From assembly GCF_010509075.1 (NCBI RefSeq), contig NZ_CP048433.1:682001-746000 (forward strand): a stretch of 64,000 bases of DNA. Reading direction: 5' to 3'. Below are positions 54,197 to 63,489 of the stretch, one piece after another. The notes beneath the pieces are model-generated. The model saw nothing but the letters and a program-made list of their open reading frames with translations. It was not told where the DNA came from and did not search any database. This DNA is from Collinsella aerofaciens ATCC 25986. Lineage in GTDB: Bacteria > Actinomycetota > Coriobacteriia > Coriobacteriales > Coriobacteriaceae. Each line of letters starts with the position of its first letter. Within the stretch, counting starts at the first letter, position 1. A program made the position numbers and the translations under genes.

Positions 54197-54964
54197 CTAG
54201 TTGAACTGCTCGCGGTACGCCTTGCAGACCTCATCAACCGGGCCGTCCATGCGAAGGTCGCCCTTCTCAATCCAAACGGCGCGCTGGCAGATGCGCTCAA
54301 CCTGCTCCATGGAGTGCGAAACGAACAGAACCGTCACGTCGCCGCTCTGGATAAAGTGCTGAATACGCGCCTCGCACTTTTGCTGGAAGAACACATCGCC
54401 GACGGACAGCGTCTCGTCAACGATCAGAATATCGGGCTCGGTGATCGTCGCGATTGCAAAGGCAATACGCGCCACCATGCCCGAGGAGAAGTTCTTAAGC
54501 GGCATGTCGACAAAGTTCTGCAGCTCAGCGAACTCGATAATGCCGTCAAAGTTGGCGTCGATGAACTCCTTGGTGTAGCCGAGCAGGGCACCGTTCAGAT
54601 AGATGTTCTCGCGGGCGGTCAGCTCGGGGTCAAAGCCGGCACCAAGCTCAATCAGCGGCGCGATGTTACCGTGCACCTTAACGCTGCCCTCACTGGGCTC
54701 AAGCACGCCAGCGATGATCTTGAGCATCGTAGACTTGCCGGAACCATTGGTGCCGACCAGACCCACAACTTCGCCGCGATGAATATCGAACGAGATGTGC
54801 TTAAGCGCCCGAAACTCCTCAAAGAACAGCTCGTGCTTGGCAAGCTTAATGAAGTACTCCTTGAGGTTGGTCAGCGACTCGGACGCCATGTTAAAGATCA
54901 TGGTGACGTCGTCGACCTCGACAGCCAGAGGCTGCTCGCTGTAATCAACAACAGATTCAGTCAT
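54197..54964 (-). CDS. polysaccharide/teichoic acid ABC exporter, ATP-binding subunit
   Basis: Nucleotide-binding subunit of a TagH/Wzt-type exporter (255 residues). Walker A GTNGSGKS is at 71-78, the signature FSSGM at 159-163 and Walker B ILIVDE at 179-184. The LSVGDVFFQQKC stretch after Walker B is typical of wall-polymer exporters. The long TagH C-terminal extension is missing, so it is a minimal form. The ATG at 54964 is correctly spaced from GGAG. It lies 11 bases after the permease gene. Confidence 0.9.
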   Translation of the reverse strand: MTESVVDYSEQPLAVEVDDVTMIFNMASESLTNLKEYFIKLAKHELFFEEFRALKHISFDIHRGEVVGLVGTNGSGKSTMLKIIAGVLEPSEGSVKVHGNIAPLIELGAGFDPELTARENIYLNGALLGYTKEFIDANFDGIIEFAELQNFVDMPLKNFSSGMVARIAFAIATITEPDILIVDETLSVGDVFFQQKCEARIQHFIQSGDVTVLFVSHSMEQVERICQRAVWIEKGDLRMDGPVDEVCKAYREQFN

Positions 54965-54975
54965 CACAGCACTCC

Positions 54976-55821
54976 TTAGATGTAGAGGATGAACTTACGC
55001 TCGGACTTATGGAACACGGTATAGCCAATGGCAAGCGCAAGAACCGCCCAAGCAACGCACATGCCAAACGTCATAAGCGAAGGCGTGGTCTGGAACAGGA
55101 AGATATCGCGCATAAACTGCAGATAGTTGTACATGGGGTTCGCATATACCAAGATACGGACAATATGGGGCATCTGCGCAACAAAATCGGTCGTCCAAAA
55201 GATGGGCGTGATATAGGTCCACGCCGTGATGACAACGCTCCACAGATGCATGACATCACGGAAGAAGACCGTGAGAGCGGAGAGCATCATGCCCAGGCCC
55301 ATGCAGAAGCACATAAGCAGCAGTAGGCAGACCGGCAGCAGAATCAGGTGCCAAGAAGGCATAACGTGGAACCACAGCATAACGATGGCAACGGCGACCA
55401 GCGAGAAGGCAAAGTTGACCAACGAGAAGAGCACCTTCTGCACCGGGAAGACCCAGCGGTGCACTTTAACCTTCTTGAGCAGCGGAGCCGCGCCCACGAT
55501 CGACGTCAGGGCCTGGTTCGTAGACTCGGACATGACGGCAAAGGTGACGTTACCCACGATCAAGTACAGCGGGTACATCTCGGGCGTAATTGAGCCATTG
55601 CGGCCCTGGGCGAAAATCGTCGAGAACACGATGGCCATGACGATCATCATCAGCAGCGGGTTGAGCACCGACCATGCGACGCCCAGAACGCTACGGCGAT
55701 ACTTGATCTTAAAATCCTTGGTAACCAGCTGACGAAGGATAAACGCATCCTTCTCAAATTCGTTCTTAGCAAACGTCGCAGGCAGACTGCGAGTTTCTTG
55801 TTGCTTTGTCTGATCCGACAC
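54976..55821 (-). CDS. polysaccharide/teichoic acid ABC exporter, permease
   Basis: ABC-2 type permease of 281 residues with six membrane segments (about 40-275). The FKIKYRRSVLGVAWSVLNPLLMM motif and the FFRDVMHLWSVVITAWTYITPIFW region mark the TagG/Wzm/RfbA group, which exports lipid-linked wall or O-chain polymers. The GTG at 55821 behind AAAGGAG is used; the frame upstream has no good start. With the ATPase and the glycosyltransferase it marks the start of the envelope region. Confidence 0.91.
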   Translation of the reverse strand: MSDQTKQQETRSLPATFAKNEFEKDAFILRQLVTKDFKIKYRRSVLGVAWSVLNPLLMMIVMAIVFSTIFAQGRNGSITPEMYPLYLIVGNVTFAVMSESTNQALTSIVGAAPLLKKVKVHRWVFPVQKVLFSLVNFAFSLVAVAIVMLWFHVMPSWHLILLPVCLLLLMCFCMGLGMMLSALTVFFRDVMHLWSVVITAWTYITPIFWTTDFVAQMPHIVRILVYANPMYNYLQFMRDIFLFQTTPSLMTFGMCVAWAVLALAIGYTVFHKSERKFILYI

Positions 55822-55860
55822 GGATGCAACTCCTTTACTCGTAATCGTTGACAAACGAAC

Positions 55861-55866
55861 AGTATA
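55861..55866 (-). promoter_or_regulatory. -10 element of the ABC exporter operon
   Basis: TATACT on the minus strand, 40 bases before the permease start; -35 weak. Confidence 0.35.
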
Positions 55867-55945
55867 GACCCGACGACCATGCAAACGATTCACGCAACAA
55901 AACTGGAGAACTAACCCACATCTTAGGATGCCATGACCAAACGGC

Positions 55946-55951
55946 TATACT
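55946..55951 (+). promoter_or_regulatory. -10 element of the glycosyltransferase gene
   Basis: TATACT on the plus strand, 30 bases before the GTG; a TTAGGA at 55923-55928 is a weak -35. Confidence 0.35.
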
Positions 55952-55981
55952 TTCAAGGATTGAATGTATAAGGAGCATTGA

Positions 55982-56950
55982 GTGAATTCTGAATCCATCG
56001 CCGTCATCATCCCCTGCTACAACGAAGCGCTCACGATCGGCAAAGTCATCGACGACTTTCACCGCGAGCTTCCGCAAGCGACGGTCTATGTCTATGACAA
56101 CAACTCGTCGGACGATACCTCACGCATCGCCACCGAGCACGGCGCCACGGTCCGCTTTGAGCCCCGTCAGGGAAAGGGCAACGTGTGCCGCCAGATGTTT
56201 CGCGACATCGACGCCGATTGCTACCTGATGGTCGACGGCGACGACACCTACCCCGCCGAGGCGGCCAAAGCCCTCTGCGAGCCTATCCTCAGCGGCACGG
56301 CCGACATGACCGTAGGCGATCGCCTTTCCAACGGCACCTATGCCGAGGAGAACAAGCGTGCCTTCCACGGCTTTGGCAACAATCTGGTCCGTGCCATGAT
56401 CAAGTGGATCTATGGCTACAGCTTCGATGATGTCATGACCGGCTACCGTGCCATGAGCCGCCCGTTCGTTAAAACCTTCCCTGTGCTTTCCGAGGGCTTC
56501 CAGATCGAAACCGAGCTCTCGATCCACGCCGTCGACCACCGCTGGCGCATCAAGGATGTGCCCATCGAGTACCGCGACCGTCCGGAAGGTTCCGAGTCCA
56601 AGCTCAATACCGTAAGCGACGGCATTAAAGTCGTTGCGATGATTGGCACGCTGTTCAAGGACTACCGCCCTCTGAAGTTCTTCAGCCTCGTCGCGCTTCT
56701 GTTTGCGATGATCGGCCTCGCCTTGGGCACGCCCATCGTTGTCGAGTATTTCCAGACCGGCCTCGTTCCGCGCTTCCCCACCGCCATGCTCGCCGCGTCG
56801 TTTATGTTCCTGTGCGGTCTGAGCCTTGCGACCGGCTTCATCCTCGATTCCGTGGCAAAGGTCGAAAAAAAGCAGTGGGAGGTCAACGTGTACAGCAAAT
56901 ACGCCTACGATGACCAGCCCGGCAGGTCCGCCACCACGCCAAGCGAGTGA
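55982..56950 (+). CDS. membrane GT2 family glycosyltransferase
   Basis: A 322-residue glycosyltransferase of family 2. The GT-A domain (1-220) has IPCYNEALTIGKVI, NNSSDDT, and DGDDTY with the metal-binding acids at 85-88. Two C-terminal membrane helices (about 232-254 and 267-289) resemble polyprenyl-phosphate glycosyltransferases, which charge undecaprenyl phosphate with one sugar. The GTG at 55982 follows AAGGAG. It diverges from the ABC exporter. Its stop lies directly at the edge of a mobile-element repeat, so the last residues may have been altered. Confidence 0.88.
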   Translation: MNSESIAVIIPCYNEALTIGKVIDDFHRELPQATVYVYDNNSSDDTSRIATEHGATVRFEPRQGKGNVCRQMFRDIDADCYLMVDGDDTYPAEAAKALCEPILSGTADMTVGDRLSNGTYAEENKRAFHGFGNNLVRAMIKWIYGYSFDDVMTGYRAMSRPFVKTFPVLSEGFQIETELSIHAVDHRWRIKDVPIEYRDRPEGSESKLNTVSDGIKVVAMIGTLFKDYRPLKFFSLVALLFAMIGLALGTPIVVEYFQTGLVPRFPTAMLAASFMFLCGLSLATGFILDSVAKVEKKQWEVNVYSKYAYDDQPGRSATTPSE

Positions 56951-56982
56951 AAGATCTTGGTAGTGTCGAGAAAGTTGGTGTA
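56951..56982 (+). repeat. outer inverted repeat, left arm
   Basis: Begins one base past the glycosyltransferase stop. 27/32 identical to the reverse complement of 60799-60830. Confidence 0.8.
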
Positions 56983-57010
56983 GAGCCCCATCCGAAGCGA
57001 GTCGGCCCGG

Positions 57011-57028
57011 CGTCCTGGAATCTGGAAT
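57011..57028 (+). repeat. IS256 left inverted repeat
   Basis: 18-bp terminal repeat, 12 bases from the transposase stop. Confidence 0.75.
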
Positions 57029-57040
57029 ACGGTTGATATC

Positions 57041-58321
57041 CTATGCCGCCTCGACCCTGTCCGCAAGCTCGAGGCCGGACTCGAGCATCTTCCTGGCCTC
57101 CGCCTCAAGCCGCGCCCAATCGACGGGACCGTCGATTCCCCGAGTGCGACCGTCATCGTAGAGCTCGTTCATCCTCACCTCCGAGAAGTACCTGGACTCC
57201 TGCCATATCTCGTCCTGCTCGCACATGACCGCGCCCGCGAGCCGCACCAGCGAGCCCGTGGAGGGGAACACCTGCACGACGCGCGACCTGCGCTTTATCT
57301 CCCGGTTGGTCCTCTCCTGCACGTTGTTGGTGCGCAGGCGCTTCCAGTGGGTCGGCGGGAAGTCGAGGTAGGCCAGCGCGTCGGGCTCGGCCTCCTCCAG
57401 CACCGCCGCCGCCCTGGGGCAGCACCCCTCCAGCATGTCGCACGCCGCGTGGTACATGGCCGTCACGGTGGCGGCGTCGCGCCCGCGGAACACCTGCGAC
57501 ACGATCCTGCCCACGCGGCGCCTGAGCTGCCAGGAGCCGGCCTCGCGCATGCAGTCGCGCATGAGGTGGACCGCGCAGCGCTGCCACGCGGCGCCCTGGA
57601 AGACCTCGCCGAGCGCCCGGACGAGCCCCGGGTGGGCGTCCGAGACGACGAGCCGCACGCCCGCCGCCCCGCGCGAGCGGATAGCCCGCAGGAAGGCGAG
57701 CCACGAGTCGTAGGACTCGGTGTCGACCACGTCGACGCCCAGGACGCGCCTCCAGCCGCCCGCATCGCAGCCGATGGCGGTGACCACGGCGGTGGAGGCG
57801 ACGCGCCCCTCGCGGCGGCACTTGACGTAGGTCGCGTCGAGCCAGACGTAGGGCACCGGCGAGCCGCCGAGCGGCCTTGCGCACAGGTCCTCGATGTCTG
57901 CGTCCAGGCTCGAGGCGATGGCGCTCACCTGGTCCTTCGAGAGTCTGGAGACGCCCATCTTCTCGGCCACCCTCTGCACCTTGCGGGTGCTGGTGCCCGT
58001 GGCGTACATCTCGGCCACGGCGGCCACGAGGGCGCGGTCGACGCGCTGGTAGCGCTCGAGCACGTCCTCGGGGAAGAAGCTGCCGGAGCGCAGCTTGGGG
58101 ATGCGCAGCGTCAGCGTGCCGACGCAGGTGGCGAGCGACCTCTCGCGGTAGCCGTTTCGGCTGTTCCCCCCGCCACCGCAGAGCTGGTCGGCCTCGGCGT
58201 CCATCACGGCGTTCACGACCTGCTCGGCGAGACGCCTGAGCAGCTCCTGCATGTCGATGGCGCCGTCGTCGAAACGGGGCATGGCGAGCATGTCCGGCGT
58301 CGGGTCTGATAAGATTTCCAT
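57041..58321 (-). CDS. IS256 family transposase
   Basis: Full-length DDE transposase of 426 residues. The catalytic residues are Asp162 (WLDATYVK), Asp228 (VSDAHPG) and Glu336 (VQERTNREIK), with the C/H motif CAVHLMRD between. The N-terminal part has the MDAEADQLCGGGGNSRNGYRE helix-turn-helix region. No stop or frameshift, so it may be active. GC is higher than in the neighbouring genes. The ATG at 58321 lies 40 bases inside the right repeat. Confidence 0.96.
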   Translation of the reverse strand: MEILSDPTPDMLAMPRFDDGAIDMQELLRRLAEQVVNAVMDAEADQLCGGGGNSRNGYRERSLATCVGTLTLRIPKLRSGSFFPEDVLERYQRVDRALVAAVAEMYATGTSTRKVQRVAEKMGVSRLSKDQVSAIASSLDADIEDLCARPLGGSPVPYVWLDATYVKCRREGRVASTAVVTAIGCDAGGWRRVLGVDVVDTESYDSWLAFLRAIRSRGAAGVRLVVSDAHPGLVRALGEVFQGAAWQRCAVHLMRDCMREAGSWQLRRRVGRIVSQVFRGRDAATVTAMYHAACDMLEGCCPRAAAVLEEAEPDALAYLDFPPTHWKRLRTNNVQERTNREIKRRSRVVQVFPSTGSLVRLAGAVMCEQDEIWQESRYFSEVRMNELYDDGRTRGIDGPVDWARLEAEARKMLESGLELADRVEAA

Positions 58322-58360
58322 AGCGGTCTTCGTCCTTTCCTAGAACCTGTTGTTGTGGTG

Positions 58361-58378
58361 ATTTCAGATTCTAGGACG
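58361..58378 (-). repeat. IS256 right inverted repeat
   Basis: Inverse of 57011-57028 with two mismatches. Its last three bases form part of the IS21 target duplication. Confidence 0.75.
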
Positions 58379-58379
58379 A
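58376..58379 (+). repeat. IS21 target-site duplication, left
   Basis: ACGA, repeated at 60756-60759 directly outside the IS21 ends. Confidence 0.75.
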
Positions 58380-58435
58380 TGTTAGCGCCGGGCGATTTTA
58401 GCCGCTAATAGTCAAACTATTTTGACCAATCCCGG
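58380..58435 (+). repeat. IS21 left inverted repeat
   Basis: Begins TGTTAGCG and shares TTTAGCC, ATAGTC and TGACCAATCCCGG with the right end at identical spacing. Confidence 0.85.
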
Positions 58436-58516
58436 TCACCGAATAATGGCCACCGTGCCTCCCCGCCGCCACTACGCTGGTGGTGCCAACACGCCGGCGT
58501 TAGGAGGACCATTGAG

Positions 58517-59824
58517 GTGAACGAGAGACACGATGACCTACAGGAGATTATAGACGCGGCGCTCCGGGAGATGGCCGCGGAGGAGGGCGACGGGTTCGAC
58601 CCGCAGGCATGCAACCTCGCGGAGTTCTGCAGGAGGACGGGGCTCACCCGCTCCCGCGCGAGGACGGTCAGGGCACACGGGTTCAGGGCCCTGCCCCACG
58701 GGAACAGCGGGAGGAGGGCCGCGCCGGGCGTGCTCGCCGGCCACACCGGCCTGGTGGACGACCTCCTGCGGAAGGGCGTCACCAACTCGCAGGTGATATT
58801 CGAGCGGCTGCTCGGCCAGGGCTACGCCGGCGGCCTCACCACGGTGAAGACCTATATCGCCGCGCACCGGGACCTCGTGCCCGCGAAGAGGCGGCAGGCG
58901 GCCCCGCAGGGCTGCCGCGGCCAGCGCTTCAGGACGGCGCCCGGAGAGGCCTACCAGATGGACTGGGGCTTCGTCGCGGTCGAGCGCCCCGGCGGGGAGC
59001 GGGCGCGGATCGCCTGCTTCGCCATGGTCTGCCACCATTGCGGGGGCGCCCACGTCGAGTTCTTCCCGAACGCGCGCCAGGAGAACCTCCTCATCGGGAT
59101 GCTGCACGCGTTCTCGGCGCTGGGCGTGCCCGCGACCGTGCTCACCGACAACATGAAGAGCGTGGTCGTCCGCCGCGATGCCGACGGCCGGCCCGTCTGG
59201 CAGGCCGACTACGCCGAGTTCATGGGCGTCGTCGGCTTCCGCACCAGGCTGTGCAGGCCGCGCCACCCCTATACGAAGGGCAAGGTGGAGAGGCTCGTCC
59301 GCTTCGTGAAGGGGAACTTCCTCGCGGGAAGGTCCTTTACCGACCTTGACGCCCTCAACCGGGAGGCCGCCCTCTGGTGCGCCGAGCAGGGAGGCCGCTG
59401 GCGGCGCGCGGCGGCATGCGTCCCGATGCGCGAGCACGAGGCGGCGTGCTCGGCGAACACCAGGCCGCTCGAGGTCACGGCCGAGGTCGAGCGGTACCTG
59501 TGCCCGCGCCGGAAGATCTCCTTCGACGGCTTCGTGAGCTTCGAGGGGCACCGCTACGGCGTGCCCTACTGGTACGTCCGCCGCGAGTGCAGGGTGAACC
59601 GGGAGGGGCGCGTGGTGCACATATACAGCGACGACCTCTCCCGCGAGCTCGTCGCCCACGCCGTCGGCACCGGCGCCGACAGCTGGTGCGAGGGGCAGTG
59701 GGAGACATCGCCGGCGCAGCCCGAGGAGCTGCCGACCCAGCCGGTGGGGACCGTGGTCGAGCAAATCGCCCCGCCCAGGACGAAACCCGGTTTCGAGAGG
59801 TTCGACTTCGGGAGGGCCGAATGA
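58517..59824 (+). CDS. istA: IS21 transposase IstA
   Basis: DDE transposase of 435 residues. An N-terminal helix-turn-helix region (about 35-115) is followed by the rve core with Asp149 (YQMDWG), Asp211 (LTDNMKS) and Glu258 (GKVERLVRF). The reading frame is intact. Arg is often encoded by AGG, unlike the CGC-rich host genes, a sign of foreign origin. The GTG at 58517 follows AGGAGG-like sequence. Overlaps istB as ATGA, the usual coupling. Confidence 0.96.
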   Translation: MNERHDDLQEIIDAALREMAAEEGDGFDPQACNLAEFCRRTGLTRSRARTVRAHGFRALPHGNSGRRAAPGVLAGHTGLVDDLLRKGVTNSQVIFERLLGQGYAGGLTTVKTYIAAHRDLVPAKRRQAAPQGCRGQRFRTAPGEAYQMDWGFVAVERPGGERARIACFAMVCHHCGGAHVEFFPNARQENLLIGMLHAFSALGVPATVLTDNMKSVVVRRDADGRPVWQADYAEFMGVVGFRTRLCRPRHPYTKGKVERLVRFVKGNFLAGRSFTDLDALNREAALWCAEQGGRWRRAAACVPMREHEAACSANTRPLEVTAEVERYLCPRRKISFDGFVSFEGHRYGVPYWYVRRECRVNREGRVVHIYSDDLSRELVAHAVGTGADSWCEGQWETSPAQPEELPTQPVGTVVEQIAPPRTKPGFERFDFGRAE

Positions 59825-60648
59825 TGGCGGGCGCGGGGGCGAGCCCCTACGAGCTCGCGAGCGACGCCGCGTCGAGGCTCGGGATCGCCGTCGGGGCGGA
59901 GGAGCTCGCGACCCTCGCCTCGGACCTCGACCTCGGCGACGGGGAGATGGCCGCCGTGGCAGCCACCTTCTCCTACCTTGCGGAGAAGAGGAGGCTCGCC
60001 TCCATCGAGACGCTGCTGAGGCTGAGCAGGCTGCCCAGGCGCGAGCCCAAGACCTTCGAGGGCTTCGACTTCTCCAGGATCCAGGGCCGGGACGCGGCCG
60101 CGCTGGGCAAGCTCCCGTCGCTGGCCGACCTCTACGCGCACCGCAACGTCGCCTTCGTCGGGCCCGGCGGCATAGGGAAGACGCACCTCGCGCAGGCCTA
60201 CGGGCGCGAGTGCTGCATGCGGGGGCTCAAGACCTACTACATAAAGGCGACCGAGCTCAGGGACAGGTTCCAGAAGGCCGTCCAGCGGGGAAACACCTCG
60301 CGGGTCGTCTCCTCGCTCGTCAAGCCGTCGTGCCTCATCGTTGACGAGGTGGGGAGATGCGTCTACGACAGGCCGTGCACCGACCTGTTCTTCGATGTCG
60401 TCGACAGGCGCTACGAGAAGGAGGGGCCGAACGCGATGGTCCTCACGAGCAACATCGCCCCGAGCGGGTGGGATGAGTTCTTCACGGGCGACGACACGCT
60501 CCTCTGCGCCCTCGACAGGCTGTTCGACAAGGCGTCGGTGTTCGTGATGCGGGGCCCGAGCTACCGCGGCAGGGGGCTTGACACCTACTCGGTGGAGGCC
60601 GTCCCCCAGGCGGTGAAGGTGAGGGGGATCCAGCCCGAGGGGATGTAG
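59821..60648 (+). CDS. istB: IS21 helper ATPase IstB
   Basis: AAA+ ATPase of 275 residues that selects target DNA and assists IstA. Walker A GPGGIGKT is at 114-121, Walker B CLIVDEVG at about 168-175, and a DnaC-like fold is visible. The ATG at 59821 follows GGGAGGG and overlaps the istA stop. The frame is open further upstream, but that is antisense-free shadow of istA. Intact, so the element looks complete. Confidence 0.95.
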   Translation: MMAGAGASPYELASDAASRLGIAVGAEELATLASDLDLGDGEMAAVAATFSYLAEKRRLASIETLLRLSRLPRREPKTFEGFDFSRIQGRDAAALGKLPSLADLYAHRNVAFVGPGGIGKTHLAQAYGRECCMRGLKTYYIKATELRDRFQKAVQRGNTSRVVSSLVKPSCLIVDEVGRCVYDRPCTDLFFDVVDRRYEKEGPNAMVLTSNIAPSGWDEFFTGDDTLLCALDRLFDKASVFVMRGPSYRGRGLDTYSVEAVPQAVKVRGIQPEGM

Positions 60649-60699
60649 GAATGCGATAGGAAAGTCATAGATGCGGGCGTGTTGGCTAAAATGGGTCGG

Positions 60700-60755
60700 C
60701 CGGGATTGGTCAATCTCGGCCGACTATATTTGGCTAAATTATTCCGACGCTAACA
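60700..60755 (-). repeat. IS21 right inverted repeat
   Basis: Reverse complement of the left end; a further GGCTAAA and TCGGCC repeat lies just inside (60683-60700). Confidence 0.85.
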
Positions 60756-60759
60756 ACGA
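60756..60759 (+). repeat. IS21 target-site duplication, right
   Basis: ACGA, matching 58376-58379. Confidence 0.75.
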
Positions 60760-60798
60760 GGGCCGCTCTTCGTTAAGCGGCCGCTGGGGCGTCACCCT

Positions 60799-60830
60799 TA
60801 CACCAACATTTTCGACGCGATCAAGATCTT
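60799..60830 (-). repeat. outer inverted repeat, right arm
   Basis: Reverse complement matches 56951-56982 at 27 of 32 positions. Confidence 0.8.
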
Positions 60831-60875
60831 CCGCAAAATACTATTGGCACCACTGCGCAGATAGCCATCAACAAG

Positions 60876-60905
60876 AAAAGCCGCCGTTAAAGAACGGCGG
60901 CTTTT
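60876..60905 (-). terminator. bidirectional terminator after the rmlC-rmlD gene
   Basis: A 13-bp perfect stem (60876-60888 with 60893-60905) with an AAAG loop and T runs on both strands, 22 bases past the stop at 60928. Confidence 0.92.
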
Positions 60906-60927
60906 ACTCTCGAAAAGTTGATAGCGG

Positions 60928-62382
60928 CTAGAGCGTCTTGAGGTACTCCCCAAGCTCTTCCTCCCAGTCGGGCATGTGGAACCCGACCGACTCGAGCCTG
61001 GAAAGGTCGAGCGCGGAGTGGACCGGGCGCGGGGCGACGGGTCCCTCGGCGCCGCCGTAGTAGTCGGCGGTGCTGACCGGCACGACCTTGTCCCCGTTGC
61101 CGTTGGCGGCCTCGAAGACGGCGCGGGCGATGTCGGCCCAGGACTTCACGGCGCCGGAGCCGGTGCAGTCGTAGGTGCCGTAGGGGGCGTGCGTCCCCAG
61201 CACATGGAAGATGGCCCGCGCCATGTCGCGCGTGAAGGTCAGGCGGCCCAGCTGGTCGTCCACGACGGTGACCTGCGTGAGCCCGTCCTCGGGGTCGGCG
61301 ACGCGGTCGGAGAGCGCCTTCATCGTCTTGACGAAGTTGTGCCCTTCGCCGATGACCCAGGAGCTGCGCATGATGTAGTGGCGGGGGCAGCCGGCCACGG
61401 CAATGTCGCCCGCGGCCTTGGTCTGGCCGTAGACGGACAGCGGGCTGAGGGGCTCGTCCTCGGTATGGACCTCGGCCGTGCCGTCGAAGACGTAGTCGGA
61501 GGACACGTGCACGAGGGTGATCCCGTGCCCGGCGCAGGTGCGGGCGAGCAGGGCCGGGCCGGTGGCGTTGGCCTTCCAGGCGGTCACGCGGCCCTCGGGG
61601 GCCTCCGCTTTATCGACCGCCGTGTAGGCACCGCAGTTGATCACGGTGCCGTAGAGCGACCAGTCGTACTGCGCGTAGGCGTCCGGGTCGGACATGTCGA
61701 AGGTGTCGATGTCGCAGAAGTCGAAGTCCTTGGCGACGCCGCGCTCCTCGGCGAGCGCGCGCACCGCATGGCCCAGCTGGCCGTTGCAGCCGGTGACGAG
61801 GGTGCGCTTCGGCGCCATGGGGACGACGTCCCTCAGCATCGGGTGGTTGAGGTCCGCCTCGGAGACGGTGGCCTGGTCGAGCGGGATCGGCCACTGGATG
61901 TTAAGCTCGGGGTCGGCGAGGTTCACGAAGGTGTAGGTCCTCTTCAGCTCGAGCGACCAGTGGGCGTCCACCAGGTAGGTGTAGGCGGTGCCGTCCTCCA
62001 GGGCCTGGAAGGAGTTGCCCACGCCGCGCGGGACGTAGATGGCCTTGCTGGGATCCAAAACGGTCGTGAACACCTTGCCGAAGGTCTCGCTGCCCTCGCG
62101 CAGGTCCACCCAGGCGCCGAAGACGGAACCGCGGGCCACGGAGATGAACTTGTCCCAGGGCTCCGCGTGGATGCCGCGGGTGACGCCGCGGCTGTCGTTG
62201 TAGGAGACGTTGTTCTGGACGACCCTGAGGTCCGGGATGCCCAGCGCGGTCATCTTGGCGCGCTGCCAGTTCTCCTTGAACCAGCCGCGCGAGTCGCCGT
62301 GGACGGCGAGGTCGACGACCTTGAGGCCCACGATGCCGGTCTCGGCGACGGCGAGGTCCTTCTCGAATGCGATGTCTGCCAT
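60928..62382 (-). CDS. fused dTDP-4-dehydrorhamnose 3,5-epimerase / reductase (RmlC-RmlD)
   Basis: One 484-residue chain performs the last two steps of dTDP-L-rhamnose synthesis. Residues 1-190 are an RmlC cupin with RGWFKENWQ, the likely catalytic His72 in GIHAEP, and IYVPRGVGNSFQALED. From residue 192 an RmlD short-chain reductase follows, with GCNGQLG (198-204), HVSSDYVFDG and the YGQTK catalytic Tyr-Lys. The ATG at 62382 lies 12 bases after rfbB. RmlA is not in the window. Confidence 0.93.
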   Translation of the reverse strand: MADIAFEKDLAVAETGIVGLKVVDLAVHGDSRGWFKENWQRAKMTALGIPDLRVVQNNVSYNDSRGVTRGIHAEPWDKFISVARGSVFGAWVDLREGSETFGKVFTTVLDPSKAIYVPRGVGNSFQALEDGTAYTYLVDAHWSLELKRTYTFVNLADPELNIQWPIPLDQATVSEADLNHPMLRDVVPMAPKRTLVTGCNGQLGHAVRALAEERGVAKDFDFCDIDTFDMSDPDAYAQYDWSLYGTVINCGAYTAVDKAEAPEGRVTAWKANATGPALLARTCAGHGITLVHVSSDYVFDGTAEVHTEDEPLSPLSVYGQTKAAGDIAVAGCPRHYIMRSSWVIGEGHNFVKTMKALSDRVADPEDGLTQVTVVDDQLGRLTFTRDMARAIFHVLGTHAPYGTYDCTGSGAVKSWADIARAVFEAANGNGDKVVPVSTADYYGGAEGPVAPRPVHSALDLSRLESVGFHMPDWEEELGEYLKTL

Positions 62383-62394
62383 GTCTCTCCCCTC

Positions 62395-63480
<1,086 letters not shown>

Positions 63481-63489
63481 TCAACAAAA

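Larger units (their letters stand above)
57011..58378 (-). mobile_element. IS256-family insertion sequence
   Basis: Inverted ends CGTCCTGGAATCTGGAAT (57011-57028) and, inverted, 58361-58378 (16 of 18 matching) enclose one transposase gene tightly. No target duplication was found. It sits at the axis of the outer palindrome. Confidence 0.85.
58380..60755 (+). mobile_element. IS21-family insertion sequence
   Basis: 2376 bp, with imperfect 56-bp inverted ends (58380-58435 and 60700-60755) starting TGTTAGCG and containing TGACCAATCCCGG. It is flanked by ACGA on both sides. Contains istA and istB. Confidence 0.9.
56951..60830. mobile_element. outer palindromic element (MITE-like), carrying IS256 and IS21
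   Basis: A 32-bp arm at 56951-56982 matches the reverse complement of 60799-60830 at 27 of 32 positions. Further inward both arms share GCCCC, CGAAG and GGCCC blocks. Without the inserted elements the two arms (56951-57010 and 60760-60830) would make one palindrome of about 130 bp. The GTGTCGA-AAAGTTGGTGTA core resembles IS256-family ends, so it may be a non-autonomous relative. Confidence 0.65.

Noticed and set aside
57003-57010. Target-site duplication of the IS256
   Set aside because: The 8 bases on the left do not match the first 8 bases beyond the right end once the IS21 is removed.
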